Source: Flavobacteriia bacterium (GTDB taxonomy: Bacteria; Bacteroidota; Bacteroidia; Flavobacteriales_D; Crocinitomicaceae). Taken from it: DNA of 64,000 nt. The notes under the pieces were generated by a model, which worked only from the letters and a program-made list of their open reading frames with translations, did no database searches and had not been told where the DNA came from. This document shows positions 17,701 through 25,821 of the stretch, one piece after another. Each line of letters opens with the position of its first letter. Position 1 is the stretch's first letter. The stretch lies in the NCBI GenBank assembly GCA_947450325.1, contig CANFUT010000010.1, forward strand, positions 58,280 through 122,279. Reading direction: 5' to 3'. The translations under genes and the position numbers were made by a program.

Positions 17701-18169
17701 AAGTTGAATTGACCGATAAATCTTGGTTGTTACCAAACGAAACACCGCGAGAAATACTTCCGTTTTTTTGTAATCCTGTGTTGCCGAAAATGTCGCCGTA
17801 AACGTCTTTCGAAGTAATTAAAAATTGCTCATAACTTCCTTTTTTTTCGTCGTAAATCACACTCGTATCTCTGCGTTGATAGACTTTGGTGAGGTTAATC
17901 GGAAAAACGCGATATTCAAAATAGAGTGTATCGGCGCAGGTTTCTAGTAATTGAAATTTGGCGGAAGCGAAATCGATGAGAAAAGCTTCCTTTCGCAATG
18001 CTTCTTTGCTGCAAAAAACTTGAAAAGAATTGGGATAAATACTCAGCGAATCCAATTTTATTTCCTTGCTTGTGACCGCGCGTTTGAACTTGCGCAGGGT
18101 CGATTGTTGGGCAAAACAATTTCCGCCAACAACGCAAAGCAACACAAGTAAACAAACTTTTGCAATCAT
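14744..18169 (-). CDS. large outer-membrane beta-barrel protein, unknown function
   Basis: 1141 residues from MIAKVCLLVLLCVVGGNCFAQ, which gives a good signal peptide. The frame extends to 18268, but that part overlaps the neighbouring gene. The protein is a succession of amphipathic beta strands ending in a hydrophobic aromatic C-terminus (EVRAFF), typical of barrels inserted by BAM. An SprA-like loop unit (VYIDGRLLQRGQEFDYVVNY then VTFTTRNLITKDVRIVVEFQ) occurs near 330-375. A DYNGDGVKDLNEFE loop, an EF-hand-like calcium site, occurs near 840. Similar very large barrels are widespread in Bacteroidota. A translocon or surface role is possible, but no function is assigned. Confidence 0.75.
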   Translation of the reverse strand: MIAKVCLLVLLCVVGGNCFAQQSTLRKFKRAVTSKEIKLDSLSIYPNSFQVFCSKEALRKEAFLIDFASAKFQLLETCADTLYFEYRVFPINLTKVYQRRDTSVIYDEKKGSYEQFLITSKDVYGDIFGNTGLQKNGSISRGVSFGNNQDLSVNSTLNLELSGDIAPNLKLLASVSDDNLPIQPDGNTNKLQEFDQVFIQVYNDKFKLIAGDFWIQKPQGYFMNYKKRAQGIYGEFGYKPSEKQEWKFQGSAALSKGKFARQIIQGIEGNQGPYRLRGNENEPFIIILSGTERVYIDGRLLQRGQEFDYVVNYNTSEVTFTTRNLITKDVRIVVEFQYSDQNYARSLVQGSTAYSSEKFNFWLNAYSEQDAKNQTIQQSLTLSQRQLLSEIGDSLELARTNSIDSVGFQENQNLYKMVDSLFTDSVLVYSINADSAYYSATFAFVGANKGNYVFSKYNALGKVYKWVAPVAGIPQGDYEPARIIITPKQKQMVSAGFSYKIRPKLTVESEWAYTKNDLNTFSKKDSGNDQGVSNKTRLIGLVPLSRDSAKTWLLNTKAEIEMLQRNFAPIEQYRAVEFDRDWNTRNKGYKGNQFNSNLTADFKNKKYGNLAIEASHFSIGNEYVGLKSRLFGQWNQKGFRANWDGSYLMSDAVDKNQFLRHKVDISQSYKNIRIGFKDDQERNSYSNGQLLSLQSYQFMDYEFYVASADSSKFNYRLFYRERYDGKSDSSRLINVAKARNVGGEIKLIGGQTQKLNILVNYRELKINQPTLISQSPENTLLGRIDYELKLFKSAITWNTYYEIGSGLELRKEFQYIKVADGQGVYTWIDYNGDGVKDLNEFEIAQFVDQAGYIRVFTPSNEYIKTYSNELNQGVFIKPERVWSNKKGALGVLSRFSDQARVRVNRKTNTFNSDSFNPFASEVRDTTLISTNSNVRNTLYFNRTNSIFGAEYVIQDVRSKTLLASGFDARVNSYQEGSFRWNIIKIFAIESTVQWGRKSVNADYTTGRNYDLKYYFVKPSFSYQPSTSFRLTLETRISNKLNVEGEKADVKELGLKLKFNQAEKGSLQAAVALVDIKYDGNPGTSLGFEMLESLKPGKNFTWNAGYQRSISKSLQISIQYNGRKSETNKTIHSGGMEVRAFF

Positions 18170-18233
18170 ACTTACGAAAGTACAACGTTGTTTGCGGATA
18201 ATTATTGAATTTGTCCGAATATTCAGAATTCGA

Positions 18234-19115
18234 TCAATAATTAGAGCTTGAACCGCCAATATTTTCAATCGGATGCCAAGTCGTTTTCACTTCTTGAAAA
18301 TCTTGAATCAAATAAGGATTTTCAGCAGTTTCATCGCTGGGATTTAATTTAAATTTCACGATTCTTTTCACTGAATCAGCAGCTAAAACTTGGAGCGTTT
18401 TGTAGTTTTCAGCAGTATCTCCTGCATACAAAACCGCATTGATATCCATGTGAGAACCAAATTGTTCGATCAACTCTTTTTCAGTGCCCGTTAGGATATT
18501 GATAATTCCGCCGGGAACATCAGAAGTTTGCAACACTTCCGCAAAAGTAACCGCACACAAAGGCAATTTTTCTGAAGCCAGAACAACGACCGTATTTCCA
18601 CCTGCAACGATTGGAATGATGGTTGAAACGAGTCCAATCAAAGATGAATTTTGCGGAGCAACAACGCCCACAACGCCCATTGGTTCCAACACCGAAAAAT
18701 TGAAATGCGACGAAGCCACAGGATTTACAGCGCTGAAAATTTGTTGGTATTTGTCTGTCCAACCGCTATAATACACCAAGCGATCGATGCTCAAATCAAC
18801 TTCTTGATTCGCCGCTTTTTCGATGGCGCCTTGAAGCATTAATTCTTCAACGAATTGCGAACGTCTTCCTTCTAGCATTTCAGCGATGCGATACAAAATT
18901 TGTCCGCGGTTAAAAGCTGCTCTTTCTGACCAACCACCAAAGGCTTTGCGTGCTGCAACCACTGCATTTCTCAAATCCTTGCGCGACGATAAACACACGT
19001 TCGCCAACGGTTTTCCAGCAGCATCCAAAGGCGAATAATAACGCCCAGATTCCGTACGAGGAAATTGTCCCCCGATGTAAATTTTATATGTCTTAAGAAC
19101 TGATAATCTTGTCAT
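18234..19115 (-). CDS. truncated aldehyde dehydrogenase-like protein, probably inactive
   Basis: 293 residues that match only the N-terminal NAD-binding half of the ALDH fold (KIYIGGQFPRTESGRYY, AARKAFGGWSERAAFNRGQILYRIAEML, MGVVGVVAPQNSSLIGL, AGGNTVVVLASE, VPGGIINILTG). The NAD region has AVLYAGDT in place of the FTGS-type loop. The whole catalytic domain, with the cysteine and the ELGG glutamate, is missing. The last 40 residues are unrelated. Because the frame is intact and starts 111 bases after a full ALDH, it looks like a maintained pseudoenzyme or partner subunit rather than fresh debris. Confidence 0.8.
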   Translation of the reverse strand: MTRLSVLKTYKIYIGGQFPRTESGRYYSPLDAAGKPLANVCLSSRKDLRNAVVAARKAFGGWSERAAFNRGQILYRIAEMLEGRRSQFVEELMLQGAIEKAANQEVDLSIDRLVYYSGWTDKYQQIFSAVNPVASSHFNFSVLEPMGVVGVVAPQNSSLIGLVSTIIPIVAGGNTVVVLASEKLPLCAVTFAEVLQTSDVPGGIINILTGTEKELIEQFGSHMDINAVLYAGDTAENYKTLQVLAADSVKRIVKFKLNPSDETAENPYLIQDFQEVKTTWHPIENIGGSSSNY

Positions 19116-19226
19116 TTTCTATATTTTTAATTTCTTGTCTTCAACTGTTTATTGCAGAATGAGAGAGAGTGTGAGAATGAGAGAGTGAATGATGATTTAA
19201 GATATTCGTTTTTTGCCGAATTTCCT

Positions 19227-20675
19227 TTAGCCCAAATAAGCTTCTAAACCATGCAAACCACCTTCTCTGCCAAATCCACTTTCTTTGTAGCCACCAAAAG
19301 GCGATGTCGGATCAAATTTATTGTATGTATTCGCCCAAACAACGCCAGCGCGCAGTTTCGAAGTTAAATTGAAGATTTTCGAACCTTTGTCCGTCCAAAC
19401 GCCAGCCGCCAAGCCGAACGGTGTATTGTTTGCTTTTTGAATCACTTCGTCCACGGTTCTGAAAGTTTGTATCGTCAACACTGGACCAAAAATTTCCTCT
19501 TGAACCAATTGACTTGATTGTGCCACGTCGATGAAAAGCGTTGGTTTACAGAAATATCCTTTGTCTGGAAGCGCGCAATTGCTTTGGTAAATTTCGTTTC
19601 CGTCTTGAATTCCGATTTGAATGTATTTCGAAATCGTTTCCAGTTGTTTTTTGGAATTGATGGCACCGATGTCCGTGTTTTTGTCCATTGGATCGCCCAC
19701 ATACAAAGTATCCATGCGGTCTTTCAGTTTTTGAATCACCGTTTCTGCAACGCCTTCTTGCACGAACAAACGCGAACCAGCGCAACAAACGTGTCCTTGG
19801 TTGAAGAAAATTCCGTTGACAATGCCTTCTACTGCCTGATCGATCGGCGCATCTTCAAAAATGATATTGGCAGATTTTCCGCCCAATTCTAAAGTCAATT
19901 TTTTGTCAGTTCCAGCAATTGCTTTTTGAATCATTTTGCCAACATTTGTCGAACCTGTGAAAGCAATTTTGTTGATATCGGGATGATTTACAATCGCCGA
20001 ACCTGTATCGCCGTATCCTGTAACAATGTTCACAACACCCGCAGGAAGTCCGCTTTCTTCGATCAATTCTGCCAATTTAAGCGCGGTCAAAGAAGTTGTT
20101 TCAGACGGTTTTAAAACCACCGTATTTCCAGCGGCTAGGGCAGGAGCGATTTTCCATGCGGCCATCAATAATGGAAAATTCCAAGGAATAATTTGTCCTG
20201 CAACGCCCAAAGATTTAACTGGTCGATTTGGGAAAGCATATTCCAATTTATCCGCCCAACCAGCGTAATAAAAGAAATGATTTGCTGCCAAAGGAACGTC
20301 GATGTCTCTCGATTCACGAATGGATTTTCCGCCGTCCAAGGTTTCGATTACTGCAAATTCTCTTGCTTTTTCTTGAATCAATCGAGCGATGCGAAACAAA
20401 TATTTCCCACGTTCTTTTCCCGATAATTTTGACCACACATTCTCGTAAGCATGGCGCGCAGCTTTGACTGCCTTATCCACATCGGTTTCATCCGCATGCG
20501 CCACGGAAGCCAATTTTTCTTCATTCGCAGGATTGATAGAATCGAAATATTTCCCGGAGTTGGGTTTTTCCCATTTCCCGTTGATAAACAATTCATATTG
20601 TGTTTTCAACTGAACATGCCCCGCACTCTCTGGTGCTGGATCGAGGTTCCATTTTGTTGATTGATTTTTATTCAT
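19227..20675 (-). CDS. aldehyde dehydrogenase, NAD(P)-dependent
   Basis: 482 residues, full length. Catalytic Cys297 lies in NQGHVCCAG and the general base Glu263 in ELGGKS. IIPWNFPLLMAAWKIAPALAAGNTVVLKP is the cofactor-binding run (given in parts), FTGSTNVG is the NAD loop, and ESGFGREGG is the C-terminal motif. It oxidises an aldehyde to the acid. Next to deoC the obvious substrate is acetaldehyde released by deoxyribose-phosphate aldolase, which is inference from context. The order deoC - ALDH - short ALDH is on one strand. Confidence 0.93.
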   Translation of the reverse strand: MNKNQSTKWNLDPAPESAGHVQLKTQYELFINGKWEKPNSGKYFDSINPANEEKLASVAHADETDVDKAVKAARHAYENVWSKLSGKERGKYLFRIARLIQEKAREFAVIETLDGGKSIRESRDIDVPLAANHFFYYAGWADKLEYAFPNRPVKSLGVAGQIIPWNFPLLMAAWKIAPALAAGNTVVLKPSETTSLTALKLAELIEESGLPAGVVNIVTGYGDTGSAIVNHPDINKIAFTGSTNVGKMIQKAIAGTDKKLTLELGGKSANIIFEDAPIDQAVEGIVNGIFFNQGHVCCAGSRLFVQEGVAETVIQKLKDRMDTLYVGDPMDKNTDIGAINSKKQLETISKYIQIGIQDGNEIYQSNCALPDKGYFCKPTLFIDVAQSSQLVQEEIFGPVLTIQTFRTVDEVIQKANNTPFGLAAGVWTDKGSKIFNLTSKLRAGVVWANTYNKFDPTSPFGGYKESGFGREGGLHGLEAYLG

Positions 20676-20696
20676 ATTTTTTTGATATTTAGAATG

Positions 20697-20781
20697 TTAG
20701 ATTGGAAGATTAGCAAATTGGCAGATTGGTAAATTGACTGCGGAGCAATCTGTAATTTTCCAATTTGTAATCTGCAATCTA
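20697..20781. repeat. microsatellite-like inverted array with GCGGAGCAATC core
   Basis: GATTGGAAGATTAGCAAATT and GGCAGATTGGTAAATTG are followed by the core ACTGCGGAGCAATC. The reverse-complement words TGTAATTTTCCAATTTGTAA and TCTGCAATC then follow. It lies in the deoC-ALDH gap. Confidence 0.75.
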
Positions 20782-20787
20782 TTCTTC

Positions 20788-21708
20788 CTAGTCTAACGAA
20801 AAATAATCCCCACTCTGATAAACACCCGTTTTTGATTTCATCAATTGCATCAGGACGTCGTTTGCTAAACTGCTCGCGCCGAAGCGAAACCAGTGATTGT
20901 CTAACCAATTTTCACCCAAGGTTTCTTTCACCATCAGCAAATTGTGAAGCGCCAATTTTGACGTCGAAATTCCTCCCGCGGGTTTCATTCCGATCATGAT
21001 TCCTGTTTTGTTGAAATAATCTTTGATGGCCATCAACATCACGTAAGTCACTTGCATGGTTGCGGCTGGCTGAATTTTTCCTGTAGAAGTTTTGATAAAA
21101 TCAGCACCGGCATACATCGCAATTTCACTTGCTTTGCGGACATTGTCGAGCGTGACCAATTCTCCCGTTTCTAAAATCACTTTCAAACGCGCTTTTCCGC
21201 ACGCTTCTTTGATTGCAGCAATTTCGTCAAACACAAAATTATATTCGCCAGACAAAAATTTGCCTCTAGAAATCACCATGTCAATCTCGTCAGCACCTTG
21301 TTCAACGGCGAATTTCGTATCCATGATTTTCACTTCACGCGGCGCTTGTCCACTTGGGAAAGCGGTTGACACAGAAGCAACTTTCACGTTCGAATTTCCC
21401 AACGCTTCTTTGGCAATTTTGACCATCGAAGGATACACGCAAACCGCCGCAACTGTCGGACAATCAGGATAAGCTTCATGTAAATGTTGCGCTTTGTAGC
21501 ACATTTGTTTCACTTTTCCAGGCGTATCTTTTCCTTCCAAGGTGGTTAAATCGATCATATTCAAAACCATTTTCATGCCTTGAATTTTCGATTCTCCTTT
21601 GATACTTCTGGTTTGAATTCTTGCAACTCGCTCTTCAACACCTACTTTATCTATGGTTGGCGTGAATCTGAAATCAGGAATTTGTATGTCTTTTTGTTTT
21701 GTGCTCAT
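20788..21708 (-). CDS. deoC: deoxyribose-phosphate aldolase
   Basis: 306 residues of the longer DeoC type. The Schiff-base lysine is K206 in ADFIKTSTG, and K150-region VISRGKFLSGEY and the end motif MKPAGGISTSKLAL carry the other active-site lysine. It splits 2-deoxyribose 5-phosphate into acetaldehyde and glyceraldehyde 3-phosphate. A minus-strand -7 box, TATATTTG, sits at 21728-21735, 20 bases upstream. It is first of the deoC-ALDH-ALDH-like run. Confidence 0.95.
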   Translation of the reverse strand: MSTKQKDIQIPDFRFTPTIDKVGVEERVARIQTRSIKGESKIQGMKMVLNMIDLTTLEGKDTPGKVKQMCYKAQHLHEAYPDCPTVAAVCVYPSMVKIAKEALGNSNVKVASVSTAFPSGQAPREVKIMDTKFAVEQGADEIDMVISRGKFLSGEYNFVFDEIAAIKEACGKARLKVILETGELVTLDNVRKASEIAMYAGADFIKTSTGKIQPAATMQVTYVMLMAIKDYFNKTGIMIGMKPAGGISTSKLALHNLLMVKETLGENWLDNHWFRFGASSLANDVLMQLMKSKTGVYQSGDYFSLD

Positions 21709-21727
21709 GCTTGCAGTAAAATGTATT

Positions 21728-21735
21728 CAAATATA
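21728..21735 (-). promoter_or_regulatory. -7 box of deoC (TATATTTG)
   Basis: A perfect TAnnTTTG on the minus strand, 20 bases before the ATG. Confidence 0.5.
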
Positions 21736-21803
21736 GCAAAAAATGAAGATTGCTTCAATTTTGAATTCATTGTGATTTTGTGCGATTGCCGTCCAACTTA
21801 AAT

Positions 21804-21845
21804 TTTTTGTTCCTTTTGCTTGATCAAAACGAACCCAAAAATCAA
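21804..21845. repeat. palindromic element around TTGATCAA
   Basis: An imperfect palindrome TTTTTTGTTCCTTTTGC-TTGATCAA-AACGAACCCAAAAAT. It is the one recognisable structure in the 449-base gap 21709-22157. The rest is AT-rich non-coding sequence with a stretch at about 21950-21990 (CTCCGTTGACACTGCGTAGC) that resembles the middle of other repeats here. No gene is seen in the gap. Confidence 0.6.
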
Positions 21846-22157
21846 GGCTGAGTCATCAAGTTAAAGCGCAAATTTTTTCACGTATTTAATTTTTTGCCTC
21901 ATGCGCTTTATTTTAAAAGCTTCTGAAAACGTGATTTTGTCGGTGATCTACTCCGTTGACACTGCGTAGCTTCCTCCAAAAGTCTACATTTTCAGTGCAC
22001 CTTTAAAACCCTTTCTTCCAAGGCCAAATCGTCTAAAACTAATAATTAACGCGTCGCAGAATTTAAATTATCGCCAACAATTTGATTTATTGTTATTTGA
22101 GGAATTATTTCTTGCTGGCCAAATTTGAACTTTTTTATTGACTTAATTTCTTTGGAA

Positions 22158-23783
22158 TCAATAATCTTCTAACGCCTCATACAAATCCAGCAAAACAAAA
22201 GCCTCTCCGCTTTGCGTTGATTCGTTGAACATCAATTTCACAATTTTCTCGTTCGTTTTTTTCAAACGATAAGGCGAATACAACATCGCTTTGAAGTTTT
22301 CGTCTTGAAAACAGAAGTGATTTTGGTAATTTTCAGAAGGCATTTCTGTGATTTTCGTTGGCTGTGCTGCAAATTTTGCCCAGTCATTTCCTGGTAGAAA
22401 AAGCACGATTTCGCCTTCATTCATCTTGAAATTGAGTTTTTGGTCTTTCTGAATAATTGACGCATACAGCGCATCATTTTTATCACTGAAAACAAGCACT
22501 AAAATTTGATATTCGCTTTCGTTTTGCAGAAAAATTGGTTGATTTCCTGCGTGTAGCGACAAACTTTTGAAATTTGGATTCAGCTTCATTCCAAGGTTTT
22601 TGGTGGAATATGGCACGCAAGAATCAATCAATCCTTTTTCCATCATCATTTCATCTTTCAAACAATCGTCGTAGAATTGTTCGGCGGTTTTGTTTTGAAA
22701 AGGTTTGCGGTAAATGGAATTCATTTCCACTGGTGGCAAGTGCATGAATTGGTCATTTTCCGACTGCTCAATCACTTCTTCATCTGGTTGCACAGATTTG
22801 ATCAAAGAGTCGATTTTCATTCTTTCTTCTTTCGAAAATTCTTCCAAAGACGATTTGGAATCTGTCAATTCGGGCACATCATTCCAGAAATTCAATGGAT
22901 TGAACCAGAAAAGGTAAATCAGTCCTACGAAAAGCAAAGCGGTGAAAATCCAAGTGAAATTTCGCAGTGATTTTGCTTCGTTGCGCACTTTTCCTTGTGG
23001 ATTTAGAAAGTTGATTTTACCCGTTTTGATTGTCGATTTGATTTCATCGATTCTTTCAACGTGTTCGGGATTGAGCGCCAATTTTTTCAATTGACCCGTA
23101 ATCCAAGTGCCCATTCTCGCAGAACACGCAGGATGATTGAAAACGTTCAACAATTGATCGACATAGCCAATTTTCGACGCGTAAAATGCCTTGGTGAATT
23201 GATTCACAAATCCCACCATTTGATCACTCAAAAGTGGATTCAGCGCTTCAATTAATTGTTGCTCGGAACGAATTTCGGGTTGTTTTTCTTCTAGTTCATT
23301 CAATTTAGCTTTCAACCAAGAAGCCAATTTGTCTTGCAAAACCAACTTGCTGTCTGCATTTAGCAAAGAAATGTAACCGCCTGCGTGAATGAATTGAATG
23401 TCTTTGTTTGAATCCATCGCCTCCAAGATTCTCGGCAGCAAAAATGGACTCAAAAAAGTGGAGAATTCTCTAAAAAGCGAATGACCGTTGATGATTTTCG
23501 GGTCAAAATTATTGACAGACAGTTTTTTATTGACCAAGAGCTGCAACAAGTTTTTGTTCTGACAAATCCATTGGTCAAAAACAACCATTCCCGGATGATT
23601 GAGGCGCAAGCAAAATGCAATCGCTTCGTCTTTGGAAACCGCTTTATTTTCAACTGAAATGAAAGTACCATTTTGGTATTTTTCAATGATTTCAATGGAA
23701 AAAAGATTCAATTCCTCTGAAGAATAAACATTTACAGGTTTTTCAAGAAACCCAAAGAAATTGTTTAGAGGAATGTATTGCAT
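22158..23783 (-). CDS. membrane-anchored protein of unknown function (541 aa)
   Basis: 541 residues with no signal peptide. An N-terminal cytoplasmic, helix-rich region (1-275) is followed by one membrane helix near 277-295 (FTWIFTALLFVGLIYLFWF) and a C-terminal outside domain of about 245 residues. That domain begins with an acidic linker (DSKSSLEEFSKEERMKIDSLI). It contains two closely placed cysteine-bearing motifs (YDDCLKDEMM, LIDSCVPYS). It is not recognised. It lies 11 bases after the processing-protease gene on the same strand, so it is probably in that operon. A stress- or secretion-related adaptor is possible but unsupported. Confidence 0.75.
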   Translation of the reverse strand: MQYIPLNNFFGFLEKPVNVYSSEELNLFSIEIIEKYQNGTFISVENKAVSKDEAIAFCLRLNHPGMVVFDQWICQNKNLLQLLVNKKLSVNNFDPKIINGHSLFREFSTFLSPFLLPRILEAMDSNKDIQFIHAGGYISLLNADSKLVLQDKLASWLKAKLNELEEKQPEIRSEQQLIEALNPLLSDQMVGFVNQFTKAFYASKIGYVDQLLNVFNHPACSARMGTWITGQLKKLALNPEHVERIDEIKSTIKTGKINFLNPQGKVRNEAKSLRNFTWIFTALLFVGLIYLFWFNPLNFWNDVPELTDSKSSLEEFSKEERMKIDSLIKSVQPDEEVIEQSENDQFMHLPPVEMNSIYRKPFQNKTAEQFYDDCLKDEMMMEKGLIDSCVPYSTKNLGMKLNPNFKSLSLHAGNQPIFLQNESEYQILVLVFSDKNDALYASIIQKDQKLNFKMNEGEIVLFLPGNDWAKFAAQPTKITEMPSENYQNHFCFQDENFKAMLYSPYRLKKTNEKIVKLMFNESTQSGEAFVLLDLYEALEDY

Positions 23784-23794
23784 TTATGAGATTG

Positions 23795-25381
23795 TTATTT
23801 GTTCAAATACTTCAACGCCTTCTGAACCTCCTTATCATAATCACAAGTAACCGTAAAATATCCTTGCTCAGTCCAAATTTGTCGGGCGATTTCGGCTTTT
23901 AACGTTTGCTTGATGAGGTTTTTGCTCAATGCCAATTCACTTTTGCTTTTTTTGATTTTTTCGACTTTTTCTGCGTAGGTCAAAAATTGATCGAGCAATT
24001 GTTCTGAAACGTTGAACTTATTCTTGAATTCAATCGGGTTTTTCCACTGATTTCTCTTGTTGGAAACAAAATCGAAAGCAAAATTCTGAAAAGCGGGGCT
24101 GTATCGCAACGCGGTGAAATACCAACTCGAACCAGTTGTATCCAACGGAATGAAAACATCTGGCAAAATTCCCCCGCCGCCATAAACTACCTTGCCTTTT
24201 GGCGTTTTGAATCTCAAAGAATCTACCAAAAGCGTGCTGTCGATGGCATACAATTCACCATTTTCGTAACGGTTCATTTGGTCTTTGTAATATTCTTCGT
24301 AATCATCCGTGTATGGTTTTTGAATGCATCTTCCTGTTGGCGTGTAATAACGCGCAACGACCAAACGCAGGTTGCTTCCGTCTTTCAGTCCGATGTCTTC
24401 TTGCACCAAGCCTTTTCCAAATGAACGTCTTCCCATAATCGTCGCACGGTCATTGTCTTGCAAAGCACCAGCCACAATTTCACTGGCAGAAGCTGAATTT
24501 TCATTCACCAAAACAACCACTTCCGTTCTTTCCAGGTTTCCGCGCAGCGAAGCGGTGTATATTTCTTTTTTCGTGTGTAAACCTTTGGTGGTCACAATCA
24601 CAGCGCCGTCTTTCAAAAATTCATCCACAATTTGCGTTGCCACTTGCAGCACGCCACCACCATTGTTGCGCAAATCGAAAATCAATTTGGTCATGCCAGC
24701 AGCTTTCAATTTGAGCGCCGCACGGTTAAATTCACGCGCAGATTCCACTGAAAATTGGTCTAATTTGATGTAGCCCGTATTTTTATTCAACATCGTTGCG
24801 CACACAATCGATTCAATTGGAATGGAACCTCTGATGATTGTTTTTGGCAGTTTTTTCTTGTTTCTGTAAACGACCACATTGACAGGCGTTTCTTCCGGAC
24901 CTTTCAACATTTTCATCACATCTTCATTCTTGATTTTTTTAGATGCAATCGATTTTCCGCCTACTTGAATAATTCTATCTCCAGCCAACAATCCAGCGCG
25001 TTGTGATGGTGAACCGTTGATTACGTGCGTGATGCAAATTGTATCTCTGATGATGCTAAATCGCACGCCAACGCCACCAAAGTGACCTTCAATTTGTTCG
25101 TTCGCAGATTGCAATTCAGCGGCAGAAATGTAACTGCTGTGCGGATCCAATTTGTGCAACATGTTGCTGATGGTCTTTTCAAAAAGCTTGTCAGCATTGA
25201 GCGGATCCACGTATTTTTTGTCGAGAATCTCGATGATGTCTCGCATTTTACCATATTTCTGTTGACTTGTAGAAAGATTTTCTCTTCCAGGAGAAAGGTG
25301 AAATCCAATCCACAAACCAGCGGAAAGAAAAACAGCGAATCCCAAAGGAATCAAAAAATATTTTGAATTATTATTCTCCAT
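23795..25381 (-). CDS. C-terminal processing peptidase, S41 family
   Basis: 528 residues from MENNNSKYF; the ATG at 25396 is also possible. An N-terminal anchor helix (YFLIPLGFAVFLSAGLWIGF) is followed by a PDZ domain near 95-170 (GVGVRFSIIRDTICITHVIN, then GSPSQRAGLLAGDRIIQVGG). The S41 tail-specific protease domain contains FDLRNNGGGVLQVA and the catalytic NENSASASEIVAGALQDN (Ser of SASASE), with Lys in GRRSFGKG. Such CtpA/Prc-like enzymes trim or degrade periplasmic proteins. Its start overlaps the end of the dCMP deaminase gene by 11 bases. Confidence 0.93.
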   Translation of the reverse strand: MENNNSKYFLIPLGFAVFLSAGLWIGFHLSPGRENLSTSQQKYGKMRDIIEILDKKYVDPLNADKLFEKTISNMLHKLDPHSSYISAAELQSANEQIEGHFGGVGVRFSIIRDTICITHVINGSPSQRAGLLAGDRIIQVGGKSIASKKIKNEDVMKMLKGPEETPVNVVVYRNKKKLPKTIIRGSIPIESIVCATMLNKNTGYIKLDQFSVESAREFNRAALKLKAAGMTKLIFDLRNNGGGVLQVATQIVDEFLKDGAVIVTTKGLHTKKEIYTASLRGNLERTEVVVLVNENSASASEIVAGALQDNDRATIMGRRSFGKGLVQEDIGLKDGSNLRLVVARYYTPTGRCIQKPYTDDYEEYYKDQMNRYENGELYAIDSTLLVDSLRFKTPKGKVVYGGGGILPDVFIPLDTTGSSWYFTALRYSPAFQNFAFDFVSNKRNQWKNPIEFKNKFNVSEQLLDQFLTYAEKVEKIKKSKSELALSKNLIKQTLKAEIARQIWTEQGYFTVTCDYDKEVQKALKYLNK

Positions 25382-25811
25382 CTGTTGGATTTTCAATTTG
25401 TATGACTTCTAAACCAGCGGATTTCAGGAAATCAACGCCCGTTGTGTCTTTGTAATCATTGATAAAAACGACTCTTTTGATACCGGCTTGCAAAACCAAT
25501 TTACTGCAATCTTTGCAAGGCGAAAGCGTCAGGTACAAAGTTGCACCGACACAATTATTGGTTGATTTCGCCACTTTCAAAATAGCATTGGCTTCTGCGT
25601 GTAAAACAAACCATTGTGTTTCACCCGATTCAGTTTCGCAGCAATTGTCGAAACCTGCAGGTGTGCCGTTGTATCCGTCGGAAATAATCATTCCATCTTT
25701 CACGATGATGGCACCGACTTTTTTTCTGTTGCAATGAGATAAATCAGCCCAAGTTTGTGCCAATCTTAAGTATGCTTTGTCGTATCGTAATTGTTTATTT
25801 ATGTCAGTCAT
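25371..25811 (-). CDS. dCMP deaminase family protein
   Basis: 146 residues from MTDINKQLRYDKAY. Zinc-site motifs of the cytidine/deoxycytidylate deaminase fold are complete: HAEANAILK with His and the catalytic Glu, and PCKDCSKL with the two cysteines. NGTPAGFDNC is the conserved ComEB/dCMP deaminase loop. It turns dCMP into dUMP for dTTP supply. The start at 25811 lies 11 bases after the upstream regulator's stop region; the longer frame to 25829 overlaps that gene. Confidence 0.93.
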   Translation of the reverse strand: MTDINKQLRYDKAYLRLAQTWADLSHCNRKKVGAIIVKDGMIISDGYNGTPAGFDNCCETESGETQWFVLHAEANAILKVAKSTNNCVGATLYLTLSPCKDCSKLVLQAGIKRVVFINDYKDTTGVDFLKSAGLEVIQIENPTDGE

Positions 25812-25821
25812 TGATACAAAA

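Noticed and set aside
18170..18268. 33-codon extension of the barrel gene
   Set aside because: Overlaps the neighbouring gene and hides the signal peptide that starts at 18169.
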